DNA from: DATKYQ01 sp035528415
GTDB lineage: Bacteria > Myxococcota > B64-G9
Assembly (NCBI GenBank): GCA_035528415.1
Contig: DATKYQ010000019.1
Location: 1 to 64,000, forward strand
Reading direction: 5' to 3'
DNA: 64,000 nucleotides
The notes beneath the pieces were generated by a model. The model searched no databases, was not told where the DNA came from, and saw only the letters and a program-made list of their open reading frames with translations. Of this stretch, positions 44,395 through 53,595 are shown piece by piece. Position 1 is the stretch's first letter. Every line of letters begins with the position of its first letter. The translations under genes were made by a program, and so were the position numbers.

Positions 44395-45693
44395 TTAAGG
44401 GTGCCGTGAGCCGCTTTGAGGGAGCGCTTGCGCTCCTGCCTCGTCTTGCTTGCGCAATACAATCAGGTATCCGATCGGGATATCCTTCTGATCCTGAATG
44501 ACACTGTCGAGAAGCGCCGGATTTTCTCTTGCGATGCGTTCTTTCGCAACTGCCAGGCAGCGAGACGCTTCGGAAAGCGGCAGCGGCTTTTCGACTCTGT
44601 ATACAGACCACTCGCCGTCCGACTTGCCGGCCAGAGGCGCGCCGATCAGCTCTATTATGGCAGCCAGCTGCGCATAGTAGTTCTGCCCGTCGAAGCCGAA
44701 GTTGCCAGAGCCGCCGCGATCGGCCAGCTTGCCGATGTCCCTCGTGCGGCGGTGCCTGATGACACGCTTCAATCGCGCCGGGCCCGTGTTGTAAGCCGTA
44801 AGGGCCAAAGGCCAGCTGCGAAAATCCGTATACAACTCCTTGAGGTAGCTGGCGGCCGCCCAGCCCTCGCGCAACGGGTCGAGCCGCTCGTCCACGTCGT
44901 CGTTTACCGTCAGGTACTGGCGTGCCGTGCCGGCGACGAACTGGTAGGCTCCCACGGCTCCCTGGGGAGAGGCAGCCAGGGGATTGGCCAGCGACTCGAT
45001 TATGGCTACACGGGCCAACGAGGGCAGCAACCCCTGGCTAAGAAAGATATGCTCGACGTCGGCCAGGTAGCGCTCGATTCGCTGGTGGGCCCTGTCGAAG
45101 CTGCCCTTGCGCCCCTCTATAACCATTAAGTTACGGTAGGCGTTGCTGGCAAACCTGCGGTTGTTGTCGAAGCTTCCGAGCAAGGCTCGTCGCGGTCTGC
45201 GCCGCTGGCGCCGCAGCGTTCTTTTGAGCTTCTTCTTGGCGTCGATCAGCCGTTGATCGCACCTTATCTCCGCTTCTCCGCTCATTACCTCCGCGACGAG
45301 AAGATCGCGGCAGTCGATCTTGCGATGGATGACCCAGGGGCGGCGCCTGTCGATGAAGAAATACACGTGATCGGGGTGTTGGCCCCATATCTGCTTCCAG
45401 AAACCCACCCGCCGTTCGAGGCTGCGGGGAACTTCGAGCCGTGCGATTCTCTTCGCGGCGCTCGTATCGTCCGCGGCGTGCCATGGAGCCGTGGCGGGCG
45501 ACAGCTGTGGGCAATTTACCGGCTTTACGGGCGGGATGGATTCGAAGCCTCCCGCATCCGTCTGCTCAAGGTTTTTTTTCCCGGGAGCAAACAGTTCTAA
45601 TCCCACCAGAGCTACAATAACCGCGCCGGTGACGATTCCGCCAAACAGCGAGCCGATCACGAACCACAAGAATTTCATGCGGCGCTGCGACAT
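44395..45693 (-). CDS. membrane-anchored lytic transglycosylase (SLT/MltD-like)
   Basis: A 432-residue protein with an N-terminal membrane helix (about 8-34). A basic low-complexity stretch (about 155-175) precedes a transglycosylase domain (about 220-345). The catalytic Glu is in the ARVAIIESLANP motif, followed by SPQGAVGAYQF, DERLDP and ALTAYNTGP, all diagnostic of family 1 soluble lytic transglycosylases. It cleaves the glycan strands of peptidoglycan with anhydromuramic ends. No LysM repeat is seen. The SRPBCC gene upstream ends 15 bp before its start. Confidence 0.87.
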   Translation of the reverse strand: MSQRRMKFLWFVIGSLFGGIVTGAVIVALVGLELFAPGKKNLEQTDAGGFESIPPVKPVNCPQLSPATAPWHAADDTSAAKRIARLEVPRSLERRVGFWKQIWGQHPDHVYFFIDRRRPWVIHRKIDCRDLLVAEVMSGEAEIRCDQRLIDAKKKLKRTLRRQRRRPRRALLGSFDNNRRFASNAYRNLMVIEGRKGSFDRAHQRIERYLADVEHIFLSQGLLPSLARVAIIESLANPLAASPQGAVGAYQFVAGTARQYLTVNDDVDERLDPLREGWAAASYLKELYTDFRSWPLALTAYNTGPARLKRVIRHRRTRDIGKLADRGGSGNFGFDGQNYYAQLAAIIELIGAPLAGKSDGEWSVYRVEKPLPLSEASRCLAVAKERIARENPALLDSVIQDQKDIPIGYLIVLRKQDEAGAQALPQSGSRHP

Positions 45694-45708
45694 AGCTCCC
45701 TTTTCTTA

Positions 45709-46248
45709 CTATCCTCCCGCGTCCTGATCCAGAAACTCCTGCAGCCCGCGGGCCAGGTCGCTCAGATTGGAACCAACCATTTTCATGATGAACTTTTCGA
45801 TCTTCGGCTTTATGCGCCGGGCCAGGAAACGCGGCACCCCCGGGATTCTCTCGGGGAAAATCTGCAGCTCGCCCTGGATGTGCATGCGGGTGTGGCCGCC
45901 CGGCGCCTTCTCGAAGAGGTTGCCGCCGGAGCATTCGAACAGCTTGTCGAGCTGGAATGTCTCGAAGCGCCAGTGGACACTATGATCTTCGTCGCGCCAC
46001 TCGGCATGATCTTTCCAGCGCAGCATGTTGCGGCTGACGAACGATCGCACCGCCTTGGGAACGGTCTCCTTGTTGGCGCGCCAGACGTTCAGCAGTCGCA
46101 CCCGGCCCGGGCCAGACTCCTCGCGCTCGGTCGTCTCGATCGACTCCACCCCGGACAGAAAAGGAACAATCCCGGGCAGATTGTCGCGCATGGTCGCGTA
46201 GACTTTTTCCAGAGGATGGCTCACATCCTGCCGGACATCGATGCGCAT
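45709..46248 (-). CDS. SRPBCC/START-like ligand-binding protein
   Basis: A 179-residue cytosolic protein. The N-terminal VRQDVSHPLEKVYATM run, the central DHAEWRDEDHSVHWRFE strand pair and the long C-terminal helix (about 150-172) give a helix-grip fold similar to polyketide cyclase/START proteins (DUF2505-like). Hydrophobic ligand or lipid binding is expected for the fold but the ligand is unknown. It sits 18 bp downstream of the ABC permease gene and could be part of that operon. Confidence 0.6.
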   Translation of the reverse strand: MRIDVRQDVSHPLEKVYATMRDNLPGIVPFLSGVESIETTEREESGPGRVRLLNVWRANKETVPKAVRSFVSRNMLRWKDHAEWRDEDHSVHWRFETFQLDKLFECSGGNLFEKAPGGHTRMHIQGELQIFPERIPGVPRFLARRIKPKIEKFIMKMVGSNLSDLARGLQEFLDQDAGG

Positions 46249-46266
46249 GCCGGCCTCCCTTTTTCG

Positions 46267-47073
46267 TCAGACGCGGTATTCCTTGTGGCTGGCCACGTAG
46301 AACGATGCCGAGAACAAGACGATTGCCGTGATCAGCAGCACCTCGAGCGCCTCGCTAACCGGGGCCGGGGTGATCGACGGGATCAGCAGGGACATCATCC
46401 CGTGCGACTGTGGCCCCAGCCCGAGCAGCGACTTCAGATAGTACATCAAGGTCAGGCGCGGGAAGGCCCCGGGCAGGTTGCTGACCGCCGCCTCCCAACC
46501 CAGGCCGAATAAAATGGCAAGGATCATCGGCCGGCGCAGCAACACCCCGATCAGCGAAAATACGGCGGTGTATACCAGTGCCGCGGTGGCCAGCACCCCG
46601 ATGCTCGCAAACAGCCGGCCCAGGCCGGCCATGATGCTCGTGAACCCATCGGCGCTGACGATGATGACATATGCCAGCGCCAGGTCGATCGCCAGCACGA
46701 ACGTGACCAGCATGGCGACCGAGATCATCTTGCTGCCCAACACCACCGCCCGACGCAGCGGCCGGGCGAAAAGATAGACTATTGTCTTATCGTCGATTTC
46801 GTCGCGTACGGCCGATACGCCCAGGTAAAGCGGCAGTCCCAGGGCAAAAAACTGCAGAAAGACGTTGACCGTCATCTCGTCGAAGAATGCAAGCCCCGCC
46901 CCCTGCTCTGCAATGCGCCAGTATATCGCCAGCCCCAGGGGCACGACACAAGCCAGCGCCAGCCAGATCATCCGCCGCCGGCCCAAGTTGACCTTGAAGA
47001 ACATGCGCGCAAGCAGCATAAGAGAGCCGAGTGCCCCGGGGACGGATCTACGGTTGTTGACGGCGTCCTTCAT
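46267..47073 (-). CDS. ABC-2-type permease (exporter B)
   Basis: A 268-residue integral membrane protein with about six helices and no ATPase motif. The DEIDDKTIVYLFARPLRR segment (about 90-105) is the hallmark of ABC-2 permeases of this type, which couple to the ATPase through that cytoplasmic loop. It overlaps the ATPase gene by 4 bp (ATGA). Substrate unknown. Together with the ATPase at 47070-47990 it forms one complete exporter. Confidence 0.85.
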   Translation of the reverse strand: MKDAVNNRRSVPGALGSLMLLARMFFKVNLGRRRMIWLALACVVPLGLAIYWRIAEQGAGLAFFDEMTVNVFLQFFALGLPLYLGVSAVRDEIDDKTIVYLFARPLRRAVVLGSKMISVAMLVTFVLAIDLALAYVIIVSADGFTSIMAGLGRLFASIGVLATAALVYTAVFSLIGVLLRRPMILAILFGLGWEAAVSNLPGAFPRLTLMYYLKSLLGLGPQSHGMMSLLIPSITPAPVSEALEVLLITAIVLFSASFYVASHKEYRV

Positions 47074-47990
47074 TTAACCAGATACCTGAAGACCGCCTCG
47101 AGATTGTCGTCGAGGGAATACATGGCGCTTACCGGAAAGTCGCCCGAGGCGGCCAGTTCGCCAATGCGGCTATAACATGTGTCCGGGGAACGAGTTTCGA
47201 TGATTATGCGCTCGCTCTCGACCTCCACCCGGGCCACGTCCTCGAATTTCAGCAACTCGCGGCCCAGCTCGCGCGGCCGGGCGGACGAGAGCGCGATCCG
47301 GTGCGGGTGGGCGTCGATCATGTTCCTGATCTCTTGCACCTGTCCCTGGGCCACCAGGCGCCCCTTGTTGAGCAACAGGATATCCGAGGTCATGGCCTGA
47401 AGCTCGTGCAGCACGTGACTGGAGATCAACAACATGGCTCCAGACTCGGCCTGCGCGCGAACCAGGGCGATCACCTTGGCCCGGCTGACCGGATCGAGTC
47501 CGGACAGCGGCTCGTCGAGCAGGAGCCAGTCGGGCCGGTGAGCGATGGCCTGCGCCAGCTTGACCTTCTGGCGCATGCCGTGCGAAAGAGTGCAGATGGG
47601 AGCGTCGCGCTTGGAGCCGAGTTCAAGCTGTTCGAGCGCTGCCTGCGCGAGATCATGCGCCCGATCGGGAGTGTAACCCTGCAGTCGCGTCAAGAGGGCG
47701 ACGAACTGCAAAACAGTCAGATCTTCGTAGAAACGATCGTGCTCGGGGCAGTAGCCCAGCCTGGCCATCAACTTGATATTGTTCCAGGGATCCTGGCCGA
47801 AAACGCGCACCTGCCCGCGCGATGGACGGATCTGGCCGGTCAGCAGCTTGATCAAGGTTGACTTGCCGGCGCCGTTTGGCCCCAGCAAGCCCACAACGGG
47901 AGCGTTGGATTCGAAAGTCAGATCGTTGATGGCGATGATCTGCCCGAACCACTTGCTGACGCCCGACACAGAATACACGGTTGCAGCCAT
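47070..47990 (-). CDS. ABC transporter ATPase (exporter B)
   Basis: A 306-residue nucleotide-binding subunit. Walker A is LGPNGAGKST, Q-loop GYCPEHDRFY, signature LSHGMRQKVKLAQA (LSxGx form with His), Walker B LLLDEPLSGLDP and an SSHVLHELQ switch. The C-terminal 80 residues resemble the accessory domain of ABC-2 ATPases. The ATG at 47990 is 3 bp after the upstream permease stop; an earlier in-frame start lies inside that permease gene and adds only non-conserved sequence. Confidence 0.9.
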   Translation of the reverse strand: MAATVYSVSGVSKWFGQIIAINDLTFESNAPVVGLLGPNGAGKSTLIKLLTGQIRPSRGQVRVFGQDPWNNIKLMARLGYCPEHDRFYEDLTVLQFVALLTRLQGYTPDRAHDLAQAALEQLELGSKRDAPICTLSHGMRQKVKLAQAIAHRPDWLLLDEPLSGLDPVSRAKVIALVRAQAESGAMLLISSHVLHELQAMTSDILLLNKGRLVAQGQVQEIRNMIDAHPHRIALSSARPRELGRELLKFEDVARVEVESERIIIETRSPDTCYSRIGELAASGDFPVSAMYSLDDNLEAVFRYLVK

Positions 47991-47992
47991 CG

Positions 47993-48844
47993 TCAGACCC
48001 TCGTCCAACGCCTGAGTCTCAGAAGCACCACACCAAGAGCCGCAGCCGCCCAGGCCAGCTGACCGCCAATCCACACGGCGGCCAGATCAATCGAACCCTT
48101 GCCATTGAACAGGTACTCTGCCAGCTTGGCGTTGGCCTTTGAAAAGCCCAGCGCATCGAACTGTGAAAAGCCCGTGGCCTGAACCAGCGCCTCGGCCAGC
48201 CCGGCGCTGAGAAAGAACAGCGCCACCCAGACTATGCCGGCGGCCCGGCCGCGCCCGGCCAGCGACGAGACGGCCAGCATGATCCAGCCCATGGACAGTG
48301 CCAGCAAGGCTGCCAGGACAATAAAACTTGCCGACCACGAGGCGAAGTCTGCGAAATCAGTGTTAGGCTCCGCCAGCCAGCGGAAGAGAGCCAGCACCAG
48401 ACCGGGGAGCAAGGTCACCCCAACCACCCCCAGGGAGACGGCCAACCATTTTCCGAAAAGGTACTGGAAAAAGCTGACCGGGCGCGAAAAGTAGACGTTG
48501 AGCGCACCGCTACGAAGATCCTCACCGACCGCCCTACGACCGATGAAGAAGACTGCGATCATCGCAAAGAAGAGCTGCATACCCCAAAACGGCATCCAGA
48601 TCTCGAAATCCGCGTCGTCGAACAACTGGGCGAATCGGGAGCGGACGACGACCAGCACGGCGAAGACGAGCAGCGGCATGAAAGACGCCCACAGCAGGCG
48701 GCGAAACCATTTTTCGCTCAGGGCGTGACGTATTTCATTTACGGTTATTACCCAGAAACGTGTGCGCACCGATGCCAGCCGGCCCTCGAACGGCCGGTAG
48801 CCCTGGTCGAAGATGCGGGCGTCGTCGTGGCCTTCCGGGATCAT
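47993..48844 (-). CDS. ABC-2-type permease (exporter A)
   Basis: A 283-residue membrane protein with six or seven helices. The N-terminal ARIFDQGYRPFEGRL motif is characteristic of a deltaproteobacterial-type ABC-2 permease family, and GEDLRSGALNVYFSRPVS is the ATPase-coupling loop. The ATG overlaps the ATPase gene end at 48841-48844. Substrate unknown; lipid, polysaccharide or peptide export are all possible. Confidence 0.85.
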   Translation of the reverse strand: MIPEGHDDARIFDQGYRPFEGRLASVRTRFWVITVNEIRHALSEKWFRRLLWASFMPLLVFAVLVVVRSRFAQLFDDADFEIWMPFWGMQLFFAMIAVFFIGRRAVGEDLRSGALNVYFSRPVSFFQYLFGKWLAVSLGVVGVTLLPGLVLALFRWLAEPNTDFADFASWSASFIVLAALLALSMGWIMLAVSSLAGRGRAAGIVWVALFFLSAGLAEALVQATGFSQFDALGFSKANAKLAEYLFNGKGSIDLAAVWIGGQLAWAAAALGVVLLRLRRWTRV

Positions 48845-49773
48845 CTCGCCTCCCCGCCTTCCACGGCGCCGATGATCGCTTTCTCGAAGGCCTGTTCCAG
48901 AGACAGCGTGGCCGGGGCCAGGTGCCGCACTTGCAGGCCCTGGTCGATAGCCAGGCGAAAAATCATCTCGGGCGTCCGCCCGGCGGGCAGCTTGACCGCC
49001 AGGTGCTCTGTGCCCTCGAGTGATTCGACCTGGCAGCCCTTGTCCAATAGCGCCCTGGCCATCCGCTCGCGTCCCTCCTTGACGCGCACGTGCAGGACGC
49101 TTGACTCCTCTTGCTGGAAGTCATCGAGAGAGCCCGCGAAGATCAGCCGGCCTTCGTTGAGAACCACAACCCGATCGCATGTGTCTTCGATGTCGCGCAG
49201 AATGTGAGACGAGAAGAGCACATCCATGCCGCGACGATGGGCGACGTCATCGAGAATCTGCAGCATCTCCTCGCGGCCCGCCGGATCGAGCCCGGTGGTG
49301 GGCTCGTCGAGCAGCAACAACCTAGGCCCGTGAACCAGGGCGCAGGCCAGCTTGACCCGCTGCCGCATGCCGGTCGAGTAACCATCCACCTCGCGGTAGC
49401 GGGCTTCGCCCATCCCGACGTAGTTGAGGACCTCGTGCGCCCGGCTGACAGCGTCGCTGCGACGCATTCCGGAAAGCTGGCCGCACATGGAGCACATATC
49501 CAGCCCGCTCGACCCATGCAGGTAGACATCCGCCTCGGGCATGTAACCGACGCGCTGCCTTACAAGCAACGGCTCGACAGCCGGGTCGATTTTCAGTACC
49601 AAGATACGCCCCCGCGGCCGCAACTGCCCTAGCAGGCACTTGATCAAGGTGCTCTTACCGGCGCCGTTGGGCCCTAGCAGGCCGGTGCACCCGGAAGCAA
49701 TCTCGCAGGACACACCTTGCAGGGCCCAAAGCCTGCCGAAAGAGTGAGAGAGACTCTCGCAACTAACAATCAC
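48841..49773 (-). CDS. ABC transporter ATPase (exporter A)
   Basis: A 310-residue ATPase with Walker A LGPNGAGKST, signature YSTGMRQRVKLACA, Walker B LLLLDEPTTGLDP and SSHILRDIEDT. A CSMC pair (about 105) near the Q-loop region is unusual for the family. The first GTG that opens directly into the conserved VSCESLSHSFG strand is at 49773; an ATG at 49833 would add a 20-residue non-conserved extension. First gene of a four-gene ATPase-permease-ATPase-permease set. Confidence 0.85.
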   Translation of the reverse strand: MIVSCESLSHSFGRLWALQGVSCEIASGCTGLLGPNGAGKSTLIKCLLGQLRPRGRILVLKIDPAVEPLLVRQRVGYMPEADVYLHGSSGLDMCSMCGQLSGMRRSDAVSRAHEVLNYVGMGEARYREVDGYSTGMRQRVKLACALVHGPRLLLLDEPTTGLDPAGREEMLQILDDVAHRRGMDVLFSSHILRDIEDTCDRVVVLNEGRLIFAGSLDDFQQEESSVLHVRVKEGRERMARALLDKGCQVESLEGTEHLAVKLPAGRTPEMIFRLAIDQGLQVRHLAPATLSLEQAFEKAIIGAVEGGEAR

Positions 49774-49898
49774 GCTGCCTAGTGTAACCGCTATCGTGCT
49801 CGCGGACAAGCTAGTGCGAACATTAAATATCATCTTCTGCCGTGGCCTGTTAGAATAACGTCCGCTTCGGGAGCGTCATTGCCTCTGGGAGGTTGATC

Positions 49899-50360
49899 AT
49901 GAAAAAGAGAATCGTATTACAGACCTTTCTTGTTCTCTTTGCCGGTCTGTCGCTGTCCGCCTGTCTCATTGTCGCCAGGCCGCATCCGATGATCGGGGTC
50001 ACCGTCTACGAGCCCCCGCTGGAGTATGGATACCAGCCCATGCTCTACGACGGCTACGTCGTCTACTACACCGACGATGGTGTCCCCTTCTACTGGGCCG
50101 GCGGTGCCCGGGTGTGGGTGCCGATCAACACGCGCGCCAGGTATATCGATCACTGGCGTCATCACGACCGTGCCTATCGCCACTGGTACAATAAACGCGG
50201 CCACTACTACAAAAGCCGCAGGTACCGCGGTCGCGGGCACGCGCTCAAGAAGGCCGAGAAGCACAAGCTAAAGAAGGCCAAGCGCGCGCCGGAGCTCAAG
50301 CCGGTTAAGAAACACAAGCTCAAGAAAGTCGAAGAGCATCGATTGATCCCGGTCGACTGA
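49899..50360 (+). CDS. small lipoprotein with Lys-rich tail
   Basis: A 153-residue exported protein with lipobox LSLSAC ending in Cys22. The middle is Tyr/Trp/His/Arg-rich with GYQPMLYDGYVVYYTDDGVPFYW and WRHHDRAYRHW, resembling YXWGXW-like or DUF3300-like periplasmic repeats. The C-terminal 45 residues contain repeats of HKLKK/EKHKLKK. GGGAGG is 6 bp before the ATG. A cell-wall or nucleic-acid-like polyanion contact is conceivable from the charge but unproven. It is divergent from the ABC genes and convergent with the TPP enzyme. Confidence 0.65.
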   Translation: MKKRIVLQTFLVLFAGLSLSACLIVARPHPMIGVTVYEPPLEYGYQPMLYDGYVVYYTDDGVPFYWAGGARVWVPINTRARYIDHWRHHDRAYRHWYNKRGHYYKSRRYRGRGHALKKAEKHKLKKAKRAPELKPVKKHKLKKVEEHRLIPVD

Positions 50361-50394
50361 CCTGCCGGCAACTCATGCCTTATACTGTCGCCGC

Positions 50395-52155
50395 TCAGGC
50401 GCCTTCCAGGATGCGGTGCATGATGTACTGAGCGCCCAGGCGCAGGCTCAGTGATCGCGGCAGGCGCTGCCAAGCCTTACGTCGGGCGCCCTTGAGATAC
50501 GCATCTGCCTCCCGATAGGCGACACGCAGCTCGACCACTACCGGTGCATCCATTGTCAGTGCCCGCTTGAGGCCGTCTTGCAGATCGGCATCCTTCATGA
50601 TGCGCACGTAGCCGACGTCCAGAGCCCGCGCGAACAGTTCGTAGTTCACCGGTACCAGTCCGAAGAGAGTTTCACGATCGAGAAGCCGCGAACCGGAAGA
50701 CGCCAGCGAATCCGGAGGGATTTCAGAGAAGACGACAATCACCGGCGCAACGTTGCAGCGCCGGGCGGTCAGCAACTCCGTTCCTCCGAGTAAAAACCCC
50801 CCGTCGCCGACACAGGCGACCACTCTCAACTCGGGCCTGGCGAGTGACGCGGCAATTGCGGCCGGAACGGCAAAGCCCAGGGCTCGATAGCCCACGGGTA
50901 CGACCAGGGTGCGCGGTGATTGCACCGGGTAGCAGGCGATTCCGAAGTATACGTGCCTGCCGGCATCCAGTATCAGGCGATCCTCGGCTCCCAGCAACTC
51001 ACGCAGCACAATGAAGAACTTGACTGGATCGACGGCATCCTCCCAGTCGGCGCGCCGCGAGAGAGCCTGTTTCAACTCGCGCTTACCCTGCAAGAGCAAC
51101 TCGCTCATGTCCGAACCTTTTCCCTCTTTCAGCCCATCGAGGATGAAACGCAGGGCCTGTTTCACCGGCGCCTGGATTGTCACGATTCGCTCGTCACGCA
51201 CGAGTCGGGCAGGTTCGAGGTCGATGTGCACTATCTTTCCCGGCTCGGATTCCCCCGCTTCCGTCTCCACCTCGCAGAATTTGCAGCCCAGCGCCAACAC
51301 CATCCGGCATCTCGAAAAGGCGCTCTGCGAAAGCGGTGCCCCGGCCGGCCCGGGCCCGAAACCGGTGAAGAGTGGGTTCTGGGCGGGCAGAACTCCCAGC
51401 CCCGAAATGCTGCAGGCAACCGGGGCGCCAAGACGCTGGGCCAATTCAGTAAGCTCGTCGATGGCCCCGAAACAGCCGGCCCCGGCGTACAGCCCGATCG
51501 GACCTTCTCCGGCCAGCGCATCCACCACCCGCTCGAGTTCGCGCACAGCCGTCTCCGCGAGCACCCGCGGCCCCTGTCTGAAACCGGTGCCCTCCATCCG
51601 GCAGCTGCGATTCTGAACCTCGGCCGGCATTTCGATAAGGACGGGACCCGGCTCCCCGCCGCGGGCGAGTTGTACGGCCTGGGAAAAAACCGAGGGAACC
51701 TCCTCCGGCTGATCCACTGAGAAAGCGCCCTTACAAAGCGGCCGCGATCCGATCAGCGGATCCATCATCTGCAGGCGCGATGCGTAAAGCTGCCTGTGGA
51801 TCATCCCGTAGCTCGAAACCAGCACGATCAGCGGTGAGGAATCCAGGCGGGCGGCGGTGATTCCGCCGAGCGATCCTGTCAGCCCGGCCCCGGGCCCGAC
51901 CAGGCAGACCGACAGCTCGCCGGTCACCCGTGAATGGGCGTCGGCCATGTGGGCCGCGCTCTGCTCGCCGGTCGTCACGATCACTTCTATGCGGCTGCCT
52001 GCAAAGGCGCTAAAAAGATCGCTGCTGGCGACGGCTGGAATTCCAAAGACCCTCGTCACTCCCGCCCGGCGCAGACTTTCGACCGCGCCGGCCGCCGCAC
52101 TCATGTATCCCCATTCACCCGCGTCCATGGCTGCCAACACCTCGCTGATAATCAT
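50395..52155 (-). CDS. thiamine diphosphate-dependent enzyme, acetolactate synthase-like
   Basis: A 586-residue three-domain protein. The N-terminal pyrimidine-binding domain has VFGIPAVASSDLF and the cofactor-activating Glu64 (TTGEQSAAHMADAHSR). A central domain (about 200-335) and a pyrophosphate-binding domain with GDGGFLLGGTELLTA follow. In acetolactate synthase and pyruvate decarboxylase the second half of this motif ends in Asn-Asn, the second Asn coordinating Mg2+; here the aligned residues are Ser-Glu (VVFSE). Cofactor use may therefore be altered. The ATG abuts the stop of the lipoprotein gene upstream on the same strand, so they are coupled. Substrate unknown. Confidence 0.75.
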   Translation of the reverse strand: MIISEVLAAMDAGEWGYMSAAAGAVESLRRAGVTRVFGIPAVASSDLFSAFAGSRIEVIVTTGEQSAAHMADAHSRVTGELSVCLVGPGAGLTGSLGGITAARLDSSPLIVLVSSYGMIHRQLYASRLQMMDPLIGSRPLCKGAFSVDQPEEVPSVFSQAVQLARGGEPGPVLIEMPAEVQNRSCRMEGTGFRQGPRVLAETAVRELERVVDALAGEGPIGLYAGAGCFGAIDELTELAQRLGAPVACSISGLGVLPAQNPLFTGFGPGPAGAPLSQSAFSRCRMVLALGCKFCEVETEAGESEPGKIVHIDLEPARLVRDERIVTIQAPVKQALRFILDGLKEGKGSDMSELLLQGKRELKQALSRRADWEDAVDPVKFFIVLRELLGAEDRLILDAGRHVYFGIACYPVQSPRTLVVPVGYRALGFAVPAAIAASLARPELRVVACVGDGGFLLGGTELLTARRCNVAPVIVVFSEIPPDSLASSGSRLLDRETLFGLVPVNYELFARALDVGYVRIMKDADLQDGLKRALTMDAPVVVELRVAYREADAYLKGARRKAWQRLPRSLSLRLGAQYIMHRILEGA

Positions 52156-53490
52156 CTACTCCGTCAGTTGCTCGCCCTTCTTGCTAATCAGCTTGCCGGT
52201 GGGCGAAAGAAGCACCTTCCAACGTTGTATGGAAACTCCCCCGTCGCGGCGCACCAGGCGGTAGAACATGGTATACAGTTTTTTGCCGCCATCGAGCACA
52301 TCCACCGGCGGCGGATAGGCGGACAGTGAGCGCGGGTAAAAAGGCTGGCCGTGGAAATCGAAAAATGTCTCGACCTGAAAGGCAGGGGTACGAGCCACCT
52401 GCACGTCATCCCTCTTGCCTCCGACTCCCGGACTCCGGAAGAAAAGCAGACCGCCATCCGACGACCAGGAGGGGCTGGTACCGGATCCGAGATTCAGATC
52501 GGCGCGCCGACCATCGAAGACGATCGTCAACGGCCGACCGGGGCAGGCAAAGGCCAACCTTGCGCCGTCCACTGAAAAGGCGTGCCCCAGGCGCTCGGCT
52601 TGCGGGCAGAGGAGCCTGCGCGGGGAAAATTCTCTTCCCACCAGCCAGTAATCTCTCGGGCAGGCGCCATCCCGGCACCCGAGGGAGAGCGCAATGATGG
52701 CCCGGCGGCCGTCGGGTGACGGATAGACATTGAACTCTGCGAGCAGGCGTGCGGCAGGAAGAAAACCGGCAAAGCTGCCCGTTCGCACATTGTACCAGGT
52801 CTTGTCGGCCTGCTCCTTACGCCCGGTTATCTCCACCAGGGTTCCGTCCGGCAACTCCCCGGCGCCGTGAGCGGCCTGTGATGGCTGCATAAGAAGCGGT
52901 ACGCCGACCCCGGCCACGCCGGCGAAGACGCGCCCCACATGTCTGTTTGCGCCGGAACCGAGTGTGGGGCTGAAACGGTCGTGCCGGTAAGAACGAACCA
53001 CAACCGTCGTCTTCTTCATCCCCGCTTTTCTGAGAACGTCGCGCAAAACCCGGGCGAATTCGGGTCGGGCGAATTTTCCCGCCAGCACGACCCACTTGCA
53101 ATCGGCGCCCTGCATGTCCCCGGCCCAGTCGATCGCCGGGTAACCAACCGGCACGGCGGCGATGCCGGCGCTTGCTTTATCCAGAGCCGCGGCCTCTTCG
53201 AGGTCCGGCACACAGTCGACAACAACATGGTGTATCTGGGTGGGACGTTCTAAAAGCGGCGGCTCGACGAAAGGTCCGGCGGATCCTGGAAGCTCGGCTG
53301 AGGCAAGTTTGGGAGGCGTCACACCGTCGAAAGCAAGCCATCCCGTTTCTTTCTTTTCGGGCGCAAAAGTCTGCGATGATCCGGCATCAGCGGTTTTTCG
53401 CTCGTTCTCGTCACCGGCCCGATTACAATCGGCGAAAGAAGCGCACAGAAAGCAACACAACGCCAGGCGGGCGGTTCTCAAGTATGGCAC
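52156..53490 (-). CDS. lipoprotein with SH3-like and PD40-type propeller segments
   Basis: A 444-residue exported protein. The signal region ends near FADC (possible lipobox Cys22). Residues 90-190 have alternating alpha and beta character with a conserved VVDCVPDLEEA opening. An SH3b-like strand set (about 205-245, DGTLVEITG to SFAGFLPA) precedes WD40/PD40-like strands (YPSPDGRRAIIAL, FSVDGARLAFACPG, SWSSDGGLLFF) in the second half, as in TolB-type propellers. The gene ends directly against the TPP-enzyme gene. I do not recognise an overall family. Confidence 0.6.
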   Translation of the reverse strand: MPYLRTARLALCCFLCASFADCNRAGDENERKTADAGSSQTFAPEKKETGWLAFDGVTPPKLASAELPGSAGPFVEPPLLERPTQIHHVVVDCVPDLEEAAALDKASAGIAAVPVGYPAIDWAGDMQGADCKWVVLAGKFARPEFARVLRDVLRKAGMKKTTVVVRSYRHDRFSPTLGSGANRHVGRVFAGVAGVGVPLLMQPSQAAHGAGELPDGTLVEITGRKEQADKTWYNVRTGSFAGFLPAARLLAEFNVYPSPDGRRAIIALSLGCRDGACPRDYWLVGREFSPRRLLCPQAERLGHAFSVDGARLAFACPGRPLTIVFDGRRADLNLGSGTSPSWSSDGGLLFFRSPGVGGKRDDVQVARTPAFQVETFFDFHGQPFYPRSLSAYPPPVDVLDGGKKLYTMFYRLVRRDGGVSIQRWKVLLSPTGKLISKKGEQLTE

Positions 53491-53565
53491 GGAAACTCCT
53501 CGAATTTGCCCTGTCGCAGTTTTCGACGAGGAGTCTACTTACCACTGTCGGCTTCTGTCAACGAC

Positions 53566-53592
53566 TGGCCGTTATGACAAGTGGCCGTTATG
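53566..53592 (+). promoter_or_regulatory. 11-bp direct repeat upstream of the hydrolase promoter
   Basis: TGGCCGTTATG occurs perfectly at 53566-53576 and 53582-53592, a 16-bp period, and ends 3 bp before the -35 of the promoter at 53596-53624. Such spacing suits an activator or repressor that binds as tandem monomers. The factor is unknown. Confidence 0.5.
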
Positions 53593-53595
53593 CCC

